Shown: positions 25,949 through 35,074, counted from the first letter of the stretch. The stretch is 56,513 nt of DNA from Limnohabitans sp. MMS-10A-192 (GCF_003063335.1 NZ_NERX01000010.1:1-56513); one strand, 5' to 3'. Notes: a model not told the origin generated them from the letters alone. Numbers and translations: made by a program.

Positions 25949-26643
25949 GCGAGCAGGTGCTGCCAGACACCTCCGATGAGCTGCTGCTGCGTTTGCAGCG
26001 CTTTCATGCGGATTATTTTCCGCTGCACCAGCAGCGGTTTCAGGATCTGGTGGCACAGGGGCAGCACCCCAAAACCTTGTTCATCGGTTGTTCCGATTCA
26101 CGCCTGGTGCCGTATCTGCTGACCGGCACAGGCCCAGGCGAGTTGTTCATTGTGCGCAATGTGGGTGCCTTGGTGCCGCCCTACGACGGTTCGCACGGAC
26201 TGCACGGCACCATGGCGGGCATCGAGTTCGCGGTGCTGCAATTGCATGTACAGCGCATCATCGTGTGTGGTCACAGCCACTGCGGGGCGATTCGTACCGC
26301 CTACGAAGGCGCGCCCGAAGAGGCCAAGGCTCTGCAAAGCTGGCTGAAGCTGGCCGACGAGGCTTTGCTGCCGGTGCGGCCCAGCCCCGAGGCCTTGCTG
26401 CGCACTGAACAGCGCTCGGTGGTGCTGCAACTGGAACGTCTGATGGACTACCCCATGGTGCAGCGCGAGGTGCAAGCAGGGCGCTTGACCCTGCACGGCT
26501 GGCACTATGTGATCGAGGAGGGCGAAGTGCATGTGTTCGATGTGCAGCGCGGCGATTTTGTGCCAGCATCGCAGTCCTCACACAGCGGCACGGGGCCGTT
26601 CCCGCCTTATGTGGAGCATGATGGCCAGATCATTGCGGATTGA
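25945..26643 (+). CDS. Beta-class carbonic anhydrase
   Basis: 232 residues from the ATG at 25945 that overlaps the ppiC stop (ATGA). Zinc ligands are C49 (GCSDSR, with the D51-R53 dyad) and H110/C113 (CGHSHCG); the family glycine-rich FIVRNVGALVPPY is at 68-80. It interconverts carbon dioxide and bicarbonate in the cytoplasm. Translational coupling to the nar operon suggests it is made during nitrate respiration, perhaps to supply bicarbonate or buffer proton consumption by nitrate reduction; this link is inference. A short gap without clear terminator follows. Confidence 0.93.
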   Translation: MSEQVLPDTSDELLLRLQRFHADYFPLHQQRFQDLVAQGQHPKTLFIGCSDSRLVPYLLTGTGPGELFIVRNVGALVPPYDGSHGLHGTMAGIEFAVLQLHVQRIIVCGHSHCGAIRTAYEGAPEEAKALQSWLKLADEALLPVRPSPEALLRTEQRSVVLQLERLMDYPMVQREVQAGRLTLHGWHYVIEEGEVHVFDVQRGDFVPASQSSHSGTGPFPPYVEHDGQIIAD

Positions 26644-26679
26644 ACGCGGTGTGTGAGCAGCCCATGGAAAAATATCTGA

Positions 26680-27279
26680 ATGAGTGATACCGACAAAGAC
26701 ACCGCCACCCGCTTGGCCAGCCAGTTGATGGCCTCGCGCCAGACCGTGCTACCCAAACGCCTGGTCGCACCCGGCCCGGATGCGGCAGAACTAACGCAGC
26801 TGTTTGAGGCGGCGGCTTCAGCGCCCGATCATGACCTGATCAACCCCTGGCGGTTTTTGATCATCCTGGCGCACAAGAGGGCCGATCTGGGTGAGTTGTT
26901 TGCCCAAGCCCTTATTGAACGTGATCCGAGTGCTTCTCAGGAGCAGATTGAACAAGCCCGTGAAAAAGCCATGCGTGCGCCCTTGCTGATGCTGCTCATC
27001 GTGGACGAAGCCAAGGGAGATGCCGAGATTGACATGCATGAGCGTGTCCTGAGCGCGGGCTGCGCGGTGCAAAACATCATGCTGCTGGCCAACGCCATGG
27101 GCTATGGGTCGGGCCTGACCAGCGGCAAGGCGCTCAAGGCGGCATCGTTCAGATCGGGTTTGGGTTTGCAGCAGCATGAGCAGGCGCTTTGCTTTTTGAG
27201 TCTGGGCACGGTGAGTTCGCGCAAACCGTTCAAACCGCGGCCTGATGTTCACAAGTTCACATGCATTTGGGGGAAGTGA
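26680..27279 (+). CDS. Nitroreductase family protein
   Basis: 199 residues of the FMN-dependent nitroreductase fold. Family segments are LMASRQTVLPKRLVAPGPD (FMN phosphate contact), AAASAPDHDLINPWRF, and the C-terminal GCAVQNIMLLANAMGYGSG. It resembles the short YdjA-like subgroup, dimeric and NAD(P)H-dependent. The natural substrate is unknown. It lies 36 bp after the carbonic anhydrase gene and 2 bp before the hemerythrin-like gene, so it may be part of an extended nitrate-stress transcript. Confidence 0.85.
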   Translation: MSDTDKDTATRLASQLMASRQTVLPKRLVAPGPDAAELTQLFEAAASAPDHDLINPWRFLIILAHKRADLGELFAQALIERDPSASQEQIEQAREKAMRAPLLMLLIVDEAKGDAEIDMHERVLSAGCAVQNIMLLANAMGYGSGLTSGKALKAASFRSGLGLQQHEQALCFLSLGTVSSRKPFKPRPDVHKFTCIWGK

Positions 27280-27281
27280 TC

Positions 27282-27854
27282 ATGGTCGATTCAACGCCCG
27301 TGGGTGTCGCCTTCCCGGGGCATCGCGCTCCGGCTGTAGGTTTTGAAGCACCTTTTGAGATGCTTTCGGCATGCCATGAGCGAGTGGAACGCATGCTGGA
27401 TTTGCTGTCCAAACTCCGAAAGCACTTGGCCCAAAACGGTTGGGATGCACAAGCAGCGTCTGCCGCAGAAGATGTGATGCGCTATTTCGATTTGGCGGCA
27501 CCGCAGCATCACCTGGACGAGGAAATCCATGTCTTCCCTGCTGTTCTGGCTTTGAATAATGGACGGTTGGACCTTCTGGTTTATCGACTCAAGCAAGAAC
27601 ATCTGGAAATGGAAAAGCTTTGGGTCGGCGTACGCAGTGCGTTGGATTCTGTCGTGCATGCAGATGCTCAGAGCTGGACGGGCTTTAGTGATGCGATGAA
27701 CGTCGACATGGAGCTATTTTTCGCGGTCTACAAGGACCATATCAATGACGAAGAAATTTATGTCTATCCGGCTGCTGCCAAGGTGCTCAACCCGGAACAG
27801 CTTGAGGGCATGTCGCATGACATGGTGCGCCGCAGAAGTCATTCAAGCACTTGA
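27282..27854 (+). CDS. Hemerythrin domain-containing protein
   Basis: 190 residues from the ATG at 27282, chosen because GGGGGAAG sits 5 bp upstream; an ATG at 27261 overlaps the nitroreductase gene. Iron-ligand motifs of a four-helix hemerythrin bundle are visible: ACHERVERML, HHLDEEIHVFP, KQEHLEMEKLW and YKDHINDEEIYVYP. Such proteins bind oxygen or NO through a di-iron centre or deal with cluster damage. The position at the end of the nar region, in the same direction, suggests a role in NO or oxygen handling. The 27855-28041 gap holds no gene I can see. Confidence 0.85.
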   Translation: MVDSTPVGVAFPGHRAPAVGFEAPFEMLSACHERVERMLDLLSKLRKHLAQNGWDAQAASAAEDVMRYFDLAAPQHHLDEEIHVFPAVLALNNGRLDLLVYRLKQEHLEMEKLWVGVRSALDSVVHADAQSWTGFSDAMNVDMELFFAVYKDHINDEEIYVYPAAAKVLNPEQLEGMSHDMVRRRSHSST

Positions 27855-28041
27855 GTTTTTGATATGGATTGTGAAATTCTGAAGCGTTCTTGGATATCGG
27901 CATTTTATTGTGTGTATCGATTGCTGGAAAACGCTGGATTTGCTCGCGATCGATCAACGAGCCCTTAGGACTGCAGTTCATCCAGGTCGACGTTTCTCAG
28001 CTGGCATAGCGACGGTCAATGACGAGTGACCCAGTCTGGCC

Positions 28042-28257
28042 GAGGCTGTGTGAAAACCCTCTCCCCGTCAGTGGTCGAACTCTGTAGTGTTGGTAGACAT
28101 ATTGAACAGCGAGGTCAATATGTCCAGATACATCGAAGGTCAGGACAGGCAGCAGGTGACTTTGCTGCCGGAGTGCCTGGATGACTTCATCGCCGAAGAC
28201 AACCCGATACGCGTGGTCGATGCGTTTGTTGCCGAGCTGGTCAACAAGAAGAAGTGA
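28042..28257 (+). mobile_element. Left-end remnant of an IS1182-family element
   Basis: GAGGCTGTGTGAAAAC (28042-28057) resembles the terminal repeat of IS1182-type elements, and 62 bp later a transposase start follows. The element is cut off after about 215 bp: no right end or remaining transposase is in the window. It marks the left side of the composite scar before the cofactor block. Confidence 0.6.
28120..28257 (+). pseudogene. IS1182-family transposase, N-terminal fragment
   Basis: 45 codons starting MSRYIEGQDRQQVTLLPE, then LDDFIAEDNPIRVVDAFVAE, the standard start of IS1182/DUF772-type transposases. A stop appears after LVNKKK, where the family continues with about 400 residues. GAGG lies upstream of the ATG. 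Non-functional. Confidence 0.85.
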
Positions 28258-28263
28258 TCTAAG

Positions 28264-28293
28264 AAAATGCGGCCTTCGGACCGTTTTCTTTTT
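28264..28293 (+). terminator. Rho-independent terminator
   Basis: AAAATGCGG, a CCTTCGGA turn and CCGTTTT form a hairpin with a run of T residues to 28293, directly after the transposase fragment. It could equally have belonged to a lost upstream gene. Confidence 0.55.
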
Positions 28294-28322
28294 GAGTCAC
28301 CCCCTGAAGCCCGGAGTTGCAC

Positions 28323-28437
28323 ATGTCCATATTTGTCAACCAACTCAAAACGGAAATCAGCCGCCTTGCCAAGAAAGAGGTCCGTGCCGAGATCCAAGTC
28401 CTCAAAAAGACCTCTACCCAGCACCGCAGTGAGATTG
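28323..28437 (+). pseudogene. Small HTH-type regulator, N-terminal fragment
   Basis: From the ATG at 28323 the frame reads MSIFVNQLKTEISRLAKKEV and then a segment ending [10 protein letters not shown]. This is the conserved start of a Burkholderiales family of small DNA-binding (HTH) proteins that normally continues with ALKRR and a helix-turn-helix. After about residue 38 the frame runs into out-of-frame gpsA sequence and turns into a Trp/Cys-rich nonsense tail that ends near 28562. The gene is broken at about 28437. Confidence 0.65.
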
Positions 28438-28438
28438 C

Positions 28439-28580
28439 AGCTACAACGCTCGCACCGTGGTGCAGCGCGCGCGTCACCTGGGCGTGGACATGCCGATCAG
28501 AGAAGGCATGGTGGCGCTGCTGGACGGCCATTTGCAGCCGGCCGAAGCGGTTGCCGCGCTGATGGGTCGCGAGCCCCCGG
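28439..28580 (+). pseudogene. gpsA: gpsA (glycerol-3-phosphate dehydrogenase), 3' fragment
   Basis: From 28439 the plus strand reads [19 protein letters not shown], then [15 protein letters not shown] and [10 protein letters not shown], the C-terminus of NAD(P)H-dependent glycerol-3-phosphate dehydrogenase. The first approximately 280 residues are missing and the frame lacks its usual stop, running on to 28777 antisense to panC. It directly abuts the HTH fragment, so a recombination point lies at about 28438. It is probably the outermost piece of the incoming cofactor block or of the resident sequence it replaced. Confidence 0.75.
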
Positions 28581-28650
28581 GGCGAGTCAGTCTGAACCCT
28601 CAGACCGTGGACTCGCAACCTGCGGACTTGCAGATCCGTCCGGTCAAAGA

Positions 28651-29508
28651 TCAGACCTCGAAGTTGTCGATCAAACGCGTCGTGCCCAGCCGCGCTGCAC
28701 CCAGCACCACCAGCGACTGTCCTGTGTCTCCGGCTTGCGGTGCCTGCAGGTCGGCGCGGCGGCGTAGCGTGAGGTAATCGGGCCGCCAGCCTCGCGCGGC
28801 CAAGGCCTGCAGGGCGCGCTGCTCCAAGCCTGGCAGTTGTGCCGGCAGAGCATTCGCCGCGGCCAGCGCATCGCTCGCCAGGGTGCGCAGCGCCAGCGAG
28901 AGCTGAACCGCCTCGGCGCGCTCGGTCTCGCTCAAATAGCTGTTGCGTGAACTCAGCGCCAGGCCGTCGGCGGCACGGCCGGTTGGGCCACCGACGATCT
29001 CGATCGGCAGCGTGAACTGGCGCACCATCTGGCGGATCACCATGAGCTGCTGGTAGTCCTTCTGGCCGAACAGCGCCACGCCTGCCGCGTGGCCGCTGAA
29101 CACGGCCGAAAACAGCTTCATCACGACGGTGCTGACGCCGGTGAAGAACCCGGGTCGGAACTGACCCTCCAGGATGTCAGCCAACGCCGGGTCCGGGTGC
29201 ACCTTGAAGGTCTGGGGCTCGGGATACAGGTCGGTTTCGCGCGGCGCGAACACGATGTCGCAGCCGGCCGCCTGCAGCTTGGCGCAGTCGGCGTCCCAAG
29301 TGCGCGGGTAGCTGTCGAAGTCCTCGTGCGGCAGGAACTGCAGGCGGTTCACGAAGATGCTGACCACGGTGGCGTCGCCCAGCAGCCGGGCCTGTTTGAC
29401 CAGGGCCAGGTGGCCGTCGTGCAGGTTGCCCATGGTCGGGACGAAGGCAGGCTTGGCGTGCGCGGACAGGAGCTGGCGCAATTCTGGGATGGTGCGGGCG
29501 ATTTCCAT
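28651..29508 (-). CDS. panC: Pantothenate synthetase
   Basis: 285 residues from the ATG at 29508 (upstream extension to 29595 overlaps panB and has no homology). It condenses pantoate with beta-alanine using ATP. The nucleotidyltransferase signature [12 protein letters not shown] is at 26-37, followed by [26 protein letters not shown] and the KMSKS-like region ALSSRNSYL. Two small departures from the common VNPLQF motif are seen. It follows panB by 31 bp in an operon transcribed towards the left scar. The 28581-28650 stretch between gpsA fragment and panC holds nothing else. Confidence 0.93.
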   Translation of the reverse strand: MEIARTIPELRQLLSAHAKPAFVPTMGNLHDGHLALVKQARLLGDATVVSIFVNRLQFLPHEDFDSYPRTWDADCAKLQAAGCDIVFAPRETDLYPEPQTFKVHPDPALADILEGQFRPGFFTGVSTVVMKLFSAVFSGHAAGVALFGQKDYQQLMVIRQMVRQFTLPIEIVGGPTGRAADGLALSSRNSYLSETERAEAVQLSLALRTLASDALAAANALPAQLPGLEQRALQALAARGWRPDYLTLRRRADLQAPQAGDTGQSLVVLGAARLGTTRLIDNFEV

Positions 29509-29539
29509 GATCGGTGTGGATGTGGGCGGCGGGCCGAGC

Positions 29540-30427
29540 TTACCAGGCGTGCAGCTTGTCGTCGGGGAAGGTGCCGCTCTTGACGGCCTGGACATAGGCC
29601 TCGATCGCCGCCTTCACGTTGCCGGCATCTTGCATAAAGTTATGCACGAACTTGGGTATCTTCCCCAGGTTGATGCCGAGCATGTCGTGAAGCACCAGCA
29701 CTTGGCCGGCCGTGCCCTTGCCGGCTCCGATGCCGATGGTGTGGCAGTGGTGCAACTCGGATGTGAGTTCGGCCGACAGCCTCGCCGGCACCATTTCCAG
29801 CACCAGCATGGTGGCGCCGGCGTCCTGCAATTCATGGGCATGTTGCTTGAGCGTGCGCGCCGCCGCTTCAGTCTTACCCTGCACGCGGTAGCCGCCCAGC
29901 GCGTGCACCGTTTGCGGCGTCAGGCCCAGGTGGGCGCAGACCGGGATGCCCCGCTCGACCAGGAATTTAACCGTAGGCGCGGTCCAGCCGCCGCCTTCGA
30001 GCTTGACCATGTGGGCACCGGCCTGCATCAGCTGGCAGGCGCTGCGCAGCGCCTGTTCGCGGCTTTCGGCGTAGCTGCCGTGGGGGAGGTCGGCGATCAG
30101 CCAGGCCGTGCCCTGCACCCGGTGCAGGCCGCGCGAGACGCTTTCGGTATGGTAGCGCATGGTCTCCAGCGTCACGCCCACGGTGCTGGGCAGGCCCTGG
30201 CAGACCATGCCCAGCGAGTCGCCTACCAGCAGGCACTCCACGCCAGCGGCGTCGGCCACGGCGGCGAAGGTGGCGTCGTAGGCTGTGAGCATGGTGATTT
30301 TCTCGCCCGACTCCCGCAACTGCTGCAGGCGTGGCAGGCTGACGGGGCGACGCTGCGGCAGCGGCGAGGCCGGGGGCAGGGTGCCGTAGGGCGTGGCGCT
30401 GGCGGGGGCCGTTGGGCTGGGGTTCAT
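29540..30427 (-). CDS. panB: 3-methyl-2-oxobutanoate hydroxymethyltransferase
   Basis: 295 residues from the ATG at 30427. It transfers the hydroxymethyl group from methylene-tetrahydrofolate to ketoisovalerate, the first pantothenate step. Family segments: [33 protein letters not shown] replaced from the usual form, [20 protein letters not shown] and [17 protein letters not shown]. It has a Pro/Ala-rich N-terminal extension of about 30 residues. It is divergent from nadC across 65 bp that must hold both promoters. Ketopantoate reductase (panE) is not in the block. Confidence 0.93.
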   Translation of the reverse strand: MNPSPTAPASATPYGTLPPASPLPQRRPVSLPRLQQLRESGEKITMLTAYDATFAAVADAAGVECLLVGDSLGMVCQGLPSTVGVTLETMRYHTESVSRGLHRVQGTAWLIADLPHGSYAESREQALRSACQLMQAGAHMVKLEGGGWTAPTVKFLVERGIPVCAHLGLTPQTVHALGGYRVQGKTEAAARTLKQHAHELQDAGATMLVLEMVPARLSAELTSELHHCHTIGIGAGKGTAGQVLVLHDMLGINLGKIPKFVHNFMQDAGNVKAAIEAYVQAVKSGTFPDDKLHAW

Positions 30428-30492
30428 GGTGGGGCTGCAAGTCAAGTCAGTCGGTGTCGGGAGTCTATTCGATTCGGCTATGCTTCAGGCTC

Positions 30493-31368
30493 ATGACACA
30501 TTTTACCGATGAATCGCAAAAAGCCATTGCCGAGCTGGCCCGGCAGGATGCGGCGCGCGCGCTGCAGGAAGATGTGGGCAATGGGGATCTGACCGCCGGC
30601 CTGATCGACCCGGTCCGGCGCGCGCGGGCGCTTATCCTTGCGCGCGAAAGCGCCGTGCTGTGCGGCGCGCCCTGGCTCGAAGAGGCCGTGCACCAGCTGG
30701 ACCCGCAGGCGCGCATCACCTGGCTAGTGGCCGAAGGCCAACGCTGCGTGGCGGATCAGGTGGTGGCGGAGATCGAGGGCCAGGCGCGCGCGCTGCTCAC
30801 CGCCGAGCGCACCGCGCTGAACTACCTGCAATTGCTCAGCGGCGTGGCGACCACCACGGCCATGTATGTGGACGCCGTGAAGGGCACCCGAGCGCGTATC
30901 GTGGACACGCGCAAGACCCTGCCCGGTCTGCGGCTGGCGCAAAAGTACGCGGTGCGCACCGGTGGCGGCACCAACCATCGCATCGGCCTGTACGACGCGG
31001 TGTTGATCAAGGAAAACCATATCGCCGCGGCGGGCGGTGTGGCGCCGGTGCTGCAGGCAGCGGCGCAATTAATGAGGGAGGGTGCGGCGCAGGCTGCCTT
31101 CGTGGAGATCGAGGTCGAAACTCTGGTCCAGCTCGACGAGGCGCTTCAAGCCGGCGCGACCATGGTGCTGCTCGACAACATGGATATCCCTGGACTGAAT
31201 GAGGCTGTGCGCCTGAATGCCGGCCGCGCGATACTGGAAATATCGGGTGGCGTGACATTGAAGAGCCTGCGCGCCCTTGCAGAAACGGGGGTCGACCGCA
31301 TCTCCATCGGAGCCCTCACCAAAGACGTGAAGGCGATCGACTTTTCCATGCGTTTTCAGGAGTTGTGA
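30493..31368 (+). CDS. nadC: Nicotinate-nucleotide pyrophosphorylase (carboxylating)
   Basis: 291 residues from the ATG at 30493. It converts quinolinate and PRPP to nicotinate mononucleotide. The order of motifs is complete: [47 protein letters not shown] (the quinolinate-binding segment), [16 protein letters not shown] and [11 protein letters not shown] near the C-terminus. It is the first gene of nadC-nadA-ubiC-pabBC, and its stop overlaps the nadA start (TGATG). High G/C use at third positions is striking relative to the nar genes. Confidence 0.94.
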   Translation: MTHFTDESQKAIAELARQDAARALQEDVGNGDLTAGLIDPVRRARALILARESAVLCGAPWLEEAVHQLDPQARITWLVAEGQRCVADQVVAEIEGQARALLTAERTALNYLQLLSGVATTTAMYVDAVKGTRARIVDTRKTLPGLRLAQKYAVRTGGGTNHRIGLYDAVLIKENHIAAAGGVAPVLQAAAQLMREGAAQAAFVEIEVETLVQLDEALQAGATMVLLDNMDIPGLNEAVRLNAGRAILEISGGVTLKSLRALAETGVDRISIGALTKDVKAIDFSMRFQEL

Positions 31369-32474
31369 TGGGAGCAGTGATCTATCCGGTCATCGATGTG
31401 GAATTCGAGCAGCCGGCCTGCCCGACCCGCCATGCCTGGGCCCGCGTGCCGCCCGAGCCGTCGCCGGTGGAGCGCGCGGCGCTGAAGGACCGTATCCGGC
31501 AGTTGCTCAAGGCGCGCAATGCGGTCATGGTGTCGCACTACTACGTGCACCCCGACCTGCAGGACTTGGCCGAGGAAACCGGCGGCATCGTCAGCGATTC
31601 CCTGGAAATGGCGCGTTTCGGCCGCGACCACGCGGCGCAGACCCTGATCGTGTCCGGCGTGCGCTTCATGGGCGAGACCGCCAAGATCCTGAGCCCCGAA
31701 AAGCGCGTGCTGATGCCCGACCTGGACGCCACCTGCTCGCTCGACCTGGGCTGCCCGAACGAGGATTTTTCCGCGTTCTGTGACGCGCACCCGGACCGCA
31801 CCGTCGTGGTCTACGCCAACACCAGCGCGGCGGTGAAGGCGCGCGCCGACTGGCTGGTGACGTCCAGCTGCGCGCTCGACATCGTGCGCGCTCTCAAGGA
31901 CAAGGGCCACAGGATCCTCTGGGCGCCCGACAAGCACCTGGGCGCCTACATCCAGCGCGAAACCGGCGCCGACATGGTGCTCTGGCAGGGCTCGTGCATC
32001 GTGCACGACGAGTTCAAGGCCTTTGAGCTGGAAGCCCTGAAGAAGGAACACCCCCGAGCCAAGGTGCTGGTGCACCCGGAAAGCCCGGCCGAGGTGGTGG
32101 CGCTGGCCGATGCGGTGGGTTCGACCTCGGCCATCCTGAAGGCCGCGCATGAGCTGGACGCACCGGAATTCATTGTCGCCACCGACAGCGGCATGATGCA
32201 CAAGCTGCGCGCGCTGAACCCCGGCAAGACCTTCATCGAAGCGCCCACGGCCGGCAACAGCGCCACCTGCAAGAGCTGCGCGCACTGCCCCTGGATGGCG
32301 ATGAACAGCTTGGCGGGTGTACCCATGTGCTGGACCGGCGTCAATGAAGTGCACGTGGACCCGGCCCTGGGCCTGCGCGCGCGGGTGCCGATCGACCGCA
32401 TGCTGGCCTTCACCGCCGCGCTCAAGGCTGGCCAGCCGGCGGGCGCGCTGGTGCCCCGGATCGGCGCCGCCTGA
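31368..32474 (+). CDS. nadA: Quinolinate synthase
   Basis: 368 residues from the ATG at 31368. With iminoaspartate from NadB and dihydroxyacetone phosphate it makes quinolinate. Recognisable parts: [34 protein letters not shown], the Fe-S cysteines in [18 protein letters not shown] and [10 protein letters not shown], and [10 protein letters not shown]. The long form matches the betaproteobacterial type. With nadC and nadB the block has the full aspartate-to-NaMN route. Confidence 0.95.
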   Translation: MGAVIYPVIDVEFEQPACPTRHAWARVPPEPSPVERAALKDRIRQLLKARNAVMVSHYYVHPDLQDLAEETGGIVSDSLEMARFGRDHAAQTLIVSGVRFMGETAKILSPEKRVLMPDLDATCSLDLGCPNEDFSAFCDAHPDRTVVVYANTSAAVKARADWLVTSSCALDIVRALKDKGHRILWAPDKHLGAYIQRETGADMVLWQGSCIVHDEFKAFELEALKKEHPRAKVLVHPESPAEVVALADAVGSTSAILKAAHELDAPEFIVATDSGMMHKLRALNPGKTFIEAPTAGNSATCKSCAHCPWMAMNSLAGVPMCWTGVNEVHVDPALGLRARVPIDRMLAFTAALKAGQPAGALVPRIGAA

Positions 32475-32487
32475 GGTCGGCGCGTCC

Positions 32488-33111
32488 GTGAAACCCGCGC
32501 ATTCCGTGTCGCTGCGGCGCTGGCTGGCCGCGCCGGGCTCGCTGAGCCGCCACCTTGCGGCGCTCGGTTCGGACTACCGTGTGCGGCCCTTGCGCGAAGG
32601 CGGGCTGCGCCTGCTGCCCGACGAGGGTGCTGGTTCGAGCCGCGCGCGTTCGCAACGGTATTGGGGCCGCGAAGTCCTGCTCTACGTCAATGGCCAGCCC
32701 CTGGTGTTCGCGCGCAGCTTCACGCTCGCACGCGCGGTGCGGGGGCCGTGGCGGGCGCTGCGCCGCCTTGGCACGCGGCCGCTGGCCGACTTGCTGTTCG
32801 GCGTGCGCCCGGCGCACCGCGAGGTCCTGCCGCCGCTGCGCCTGCCGCCGGCATCGCCCTGGCACAGCCGGGTCGGGCGCGCGCTGCGGAACTACCCGGC
32901 CAGTCCGCAGCCGCGTCTGGGCGTGCTCTGGATGCGCCGCGCCCTGTTCGCCCAGCGCCGGGGCGGCCCGGCGCTGATGGTGCAGGAGGTGTTTCTGCCG
33001 GCCATCAGCCGGCGCGCCGGCCCGGGTGGCCGTTCTCCGGCCACGGCTCGGGGGTGGGCGACCGGGCCCGCAGCGGCTTCACATGCGCTGAGCCATGCCA
33101 ACGCTGATTGA
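32488..33111 (+). CDS. ubiC: Chorismate--pyruvate lyase (4-hydroxybenzoate synthetase)
   Basis: 207 residues from a GTG at 32488, 13 bp after nadA. The protein resembles betaproteobacterial UbiC: RRWLAAPGSLSRHLAAL at the start, VLLYVNGQPLVFARSFT in the core and LGTRPLADLLFG with the catalytic Glu region VQEVFLPA near the end. It cleaves chorismate to 4-hydroxybenzoate for ubiquinone. Its 3' end overlaps pabBC by 17 bp, so two chorismate-using enzymes are translationally coupled. The last 20 residues have no clear family match. Identification rests on motif pattern and length, hence moderate confidence. Confidence 0.78.
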   Translation: MKPAHSVSLRRWLAAPGSLSRHLAALGSDYRVRPLREGGLRLLPDEGAGSSRARSQRYWGREVLLYVNGQPLVFARSFTLARAVRGPWRALRRLGTRPLADLLFGVRPAHREVLPPLRLPPASPWHSRVGRALRNYPASPQPRLGVLWMRRALFAQRRGGPALMVQEVFLPAISRRAGPGGRSPATARGWATGPAAASHALSHANAD

Positions 33112-34819
33112 CTTTGCCGCCCCGGCGGATGGCGCTGCGCCGCTGCGCTGCGCCTTCGGCGCGCCGCGCCGGGTGCTGGCGGCCCATGCCATGGAAGAGG
33201 TGCGCCCCGTACTGGAAGCCGTGGATGCGCTGGCCCGGCAGGGCCGTTGGTGCGTCGGCTACCTGCGCTACGAGGCCGCGGCGGCCTTTGACCCGGCGCT
33301 GGCAGTGCATCAGGCCGACGGCCCGCTGGCCTGGTTCGGCGTGCACGACGCCCCGCGGCACTGGCCCGAAGCCGAGGCAGGCGGCACGGCCGAGGCGCAG
33401 TGGCAGGGCGGCCTGTCGCGGGCCGCTTTCGACCGAGGCATGGCAGACATCCACCGCGCCATCGCCGACGGCGAGCTCTACCAGCTCAATTACACGGCGC
33501 AGCTGCACGGGGTGCTGCGCGGCGCACCACGCGATCTGTTCATGGCGCTGCGGCGGGCGCAGCCGGGCGGCTACGCCGCCTTCATCGACACCGGCGACGA
33601 GCAGCTGCTGTCGGTCTCGCCCGAGCTGTTCTTCGACTGGGACGGGGAGCGCATCCTGGTACGCCCGATGAAGGGCACGGCCCCGCGCGGCGCCACGCCC
33701 GAAGACGATGCGGCACTGGCCGCGCGGCTGCGCGCCTCGGCCAAGGAGCAGGCCGAGAACGTGATGATCGTCGACCTGATCCGCAACGACCTGTCGCGCG
33801 TGGCCCAGCCCTTTTCCGTGCGCGTGCCGCGGCTGTTCCGGCTCGAGGCGCTGCCCAGCGTCTGGCAGATGAGCTCGGACGTCGAGGCGCGCACCCGCGC
33901 CGGCACGACGCTGGCCGAGGTGTTCGCGGCCCTGTTTCCCTGCGGCTCGGTGACCGGCGCGCCCAAGGTGCGGGCGATGCGCATGATCCGTGCGCTGGAG
34001 CCCGAGCCGCGCGGCGTCTACTGCGGCGCGATCGGCGTGGTCCGGCCCGGCGGAGCGGCCACCTTCAATGTCGCGATCCGCACCGTGGCGGCGCGTGAAG
34101 GACGGCTGCGCTGCGGCATCGGCAGCGGCATCACGGCCGATGCCACAGCCGACGGCGAGTGGCAGGAGTGGCGCCACAAGCGTGCCTTCCTGGACCGCGC
34201 CAGCCAGTCCTTCGAGCTGCTCGAGACCCTGGCGCTCGAGGACGGCGTGCCGCGCGAGGCGCCGGCGCACCTGGCTCGCATGGCCCGCGCGGCCGCGCAT
34301 TTCGCCTATCCCTGGGACGAGGCGCAGGCCCGGCAGGCCTTGGACCGGCTGGCCCGGGCCCATCCCCAGGGCCTGTGGCGAGCGCGGCTGCTGCTCGACG
34401 CCCAGGGCAGGCTGCAGGCCCAGGCTTTCGCCATGCAGGCCACGCCCGCTCCTGTGCGCCTGCAGCTCGCGGACCGGCCCTTCGAGGCCGCCGACAGCGA
34501 GTTCGTGCGCTTCAAGACCACGCGGCGCGCGCACTACGAGGCCTTCGAACCGAGCGCGCCCGGCGTGTTCGACACCCTGCTGTGGAACACGCGCGGCGAG
34601 CTCACCGAATGCACGCGCGGCAACATCGCCCTGTGCCTGGACGGCCGCTGGCTCACGCCGCCGCTGGCCAGCGGCCTGCTGGACGGCGTGGGCCGCCAGC
34701 GCTGGCTGCGCGAGGGCCGCATCGCCGAGGCGGTGGTGCGCGTCGAGGACCTTGAGCGCGCGAGCGGCCTGGCCTTCTTCAACAGCCTGCGCGGCTGGCT
34801 GGCAGCGGAGCTGGTCTGA
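33095..34819 (+). CDS. pabB: Aminodeoxychorismate synthase component I fused to aminodeoxychorismate lyase
   Basis: 574 residues in two domains. Residues 1 to about 365 are PabB: GELYQLNYTAQL, PELFFDWDGE, RPMKGTAPRG, ENVMIVDLIRNDLSRV and GSVTGAPKVRAMR. Residues about 375-574 are a PabC-like PLP fold-type IV lyase, with the lysine segment FVRFKTTRRAHYE and ELTECTRGNIAL. Together they turn chorismate into p-aminobenzoate for folate; the glutaminase PabA is absent here and must come from elsewhere or be replaced by ammonia. Such fusions are known in Proteobacteria. Last gene of the nadC operon. Confidence 0.92.
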   Translation: MPTLIDFAAPADGAAPLRCAFGAPRRVLAAHAMEEVRPVLEAVDALARQGRWCVGYLRYEAAAAFDPALAVHQADGPLAWFGVHDAPRHWPEAEAGGTAEAQWQGGLSRAAFDRGMADIHRAIADGELYQLNYTAQLHGVLRGAPRDLFMALRRAQPGGYAAFIDTGDEQLLSVSPELFFDWDGERILVRPMKGTAPRGATPEDDAALAARLRASAKEQAENVMIVDLIRNDLSRVAQPFSVRVPRLFRLEALPSVWQMSSDVEARTRAGTTLAEVFAALFPCGSVTGAPKVRAMRMIRALEPEPRGVYCGAIGVVRPGGAATFNVAIRTVAAREGRLRCGIGSGITADATADGEWQEWRHKRAFLDRASQSFELLETLALEDGVPREAPAHLARMARAAAHFAYPWDEAQARQALDRLARAHPQGLWRARLLLDAQGRLQAQAFAMQATPAPVRLQLADRPFEAADSEFVRFKTTRRAHYEAFEPSAPGVFDTLLWNTRGELTECTRGNIALCLDGRWLTPPLASGLLDGVGRQRWLREGRIAEAVVRVEDLERASGLAFFNSLRGWLAAELV

Positions 34820-34862
34820 ACGTACCGGTTCGTCTCATCGTGCTGCGACGCGGTGCCGTGTT

Positions 34863-35074
34863 CCGTTCATGTCCCCCGGCGCCGGCCTTCGGCCGCCACC
34901 TCCTCCTTGACTTCACTGCACACGACACCGCGCCGCAGCGCTCCGGCCTGCGTCGTGGTGCGCGAAGCAGCGGCGCGAGAGCGGTGGTGGACCCGAAGGG
35001 GACGGTGGGTGAATGGCGCAGTGAAGTCAAGGAGGAGACGAGGGCGGTACGCCCTCGTCGGGGGACATGAACGG
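34863..35074. repeat. Long inverted repeat (57-bp arms) between pabBC and the P450 gene
   Basis: The arm 34863-34919 begins CCGTTCATGTCCCCC and ends TCCTCCTTGACTTCACTGC; the arm 35018-35074 is its inverse, with the outer 15 and inner 19 bp identical and about 20 central bp different but each itself a small palindrome (GGCCTTCGGCC in one, GGGCGGTACGCCC in the other). About 98 bp of G/C-rich sequence lie between the arms. The whole 34820-35150 gap has no credible gene. The symmetrical, compensating changes suggest a structured, possibly mobile intergenic element; it might also act as a bidirectional terminator. Confidence 0.75.
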
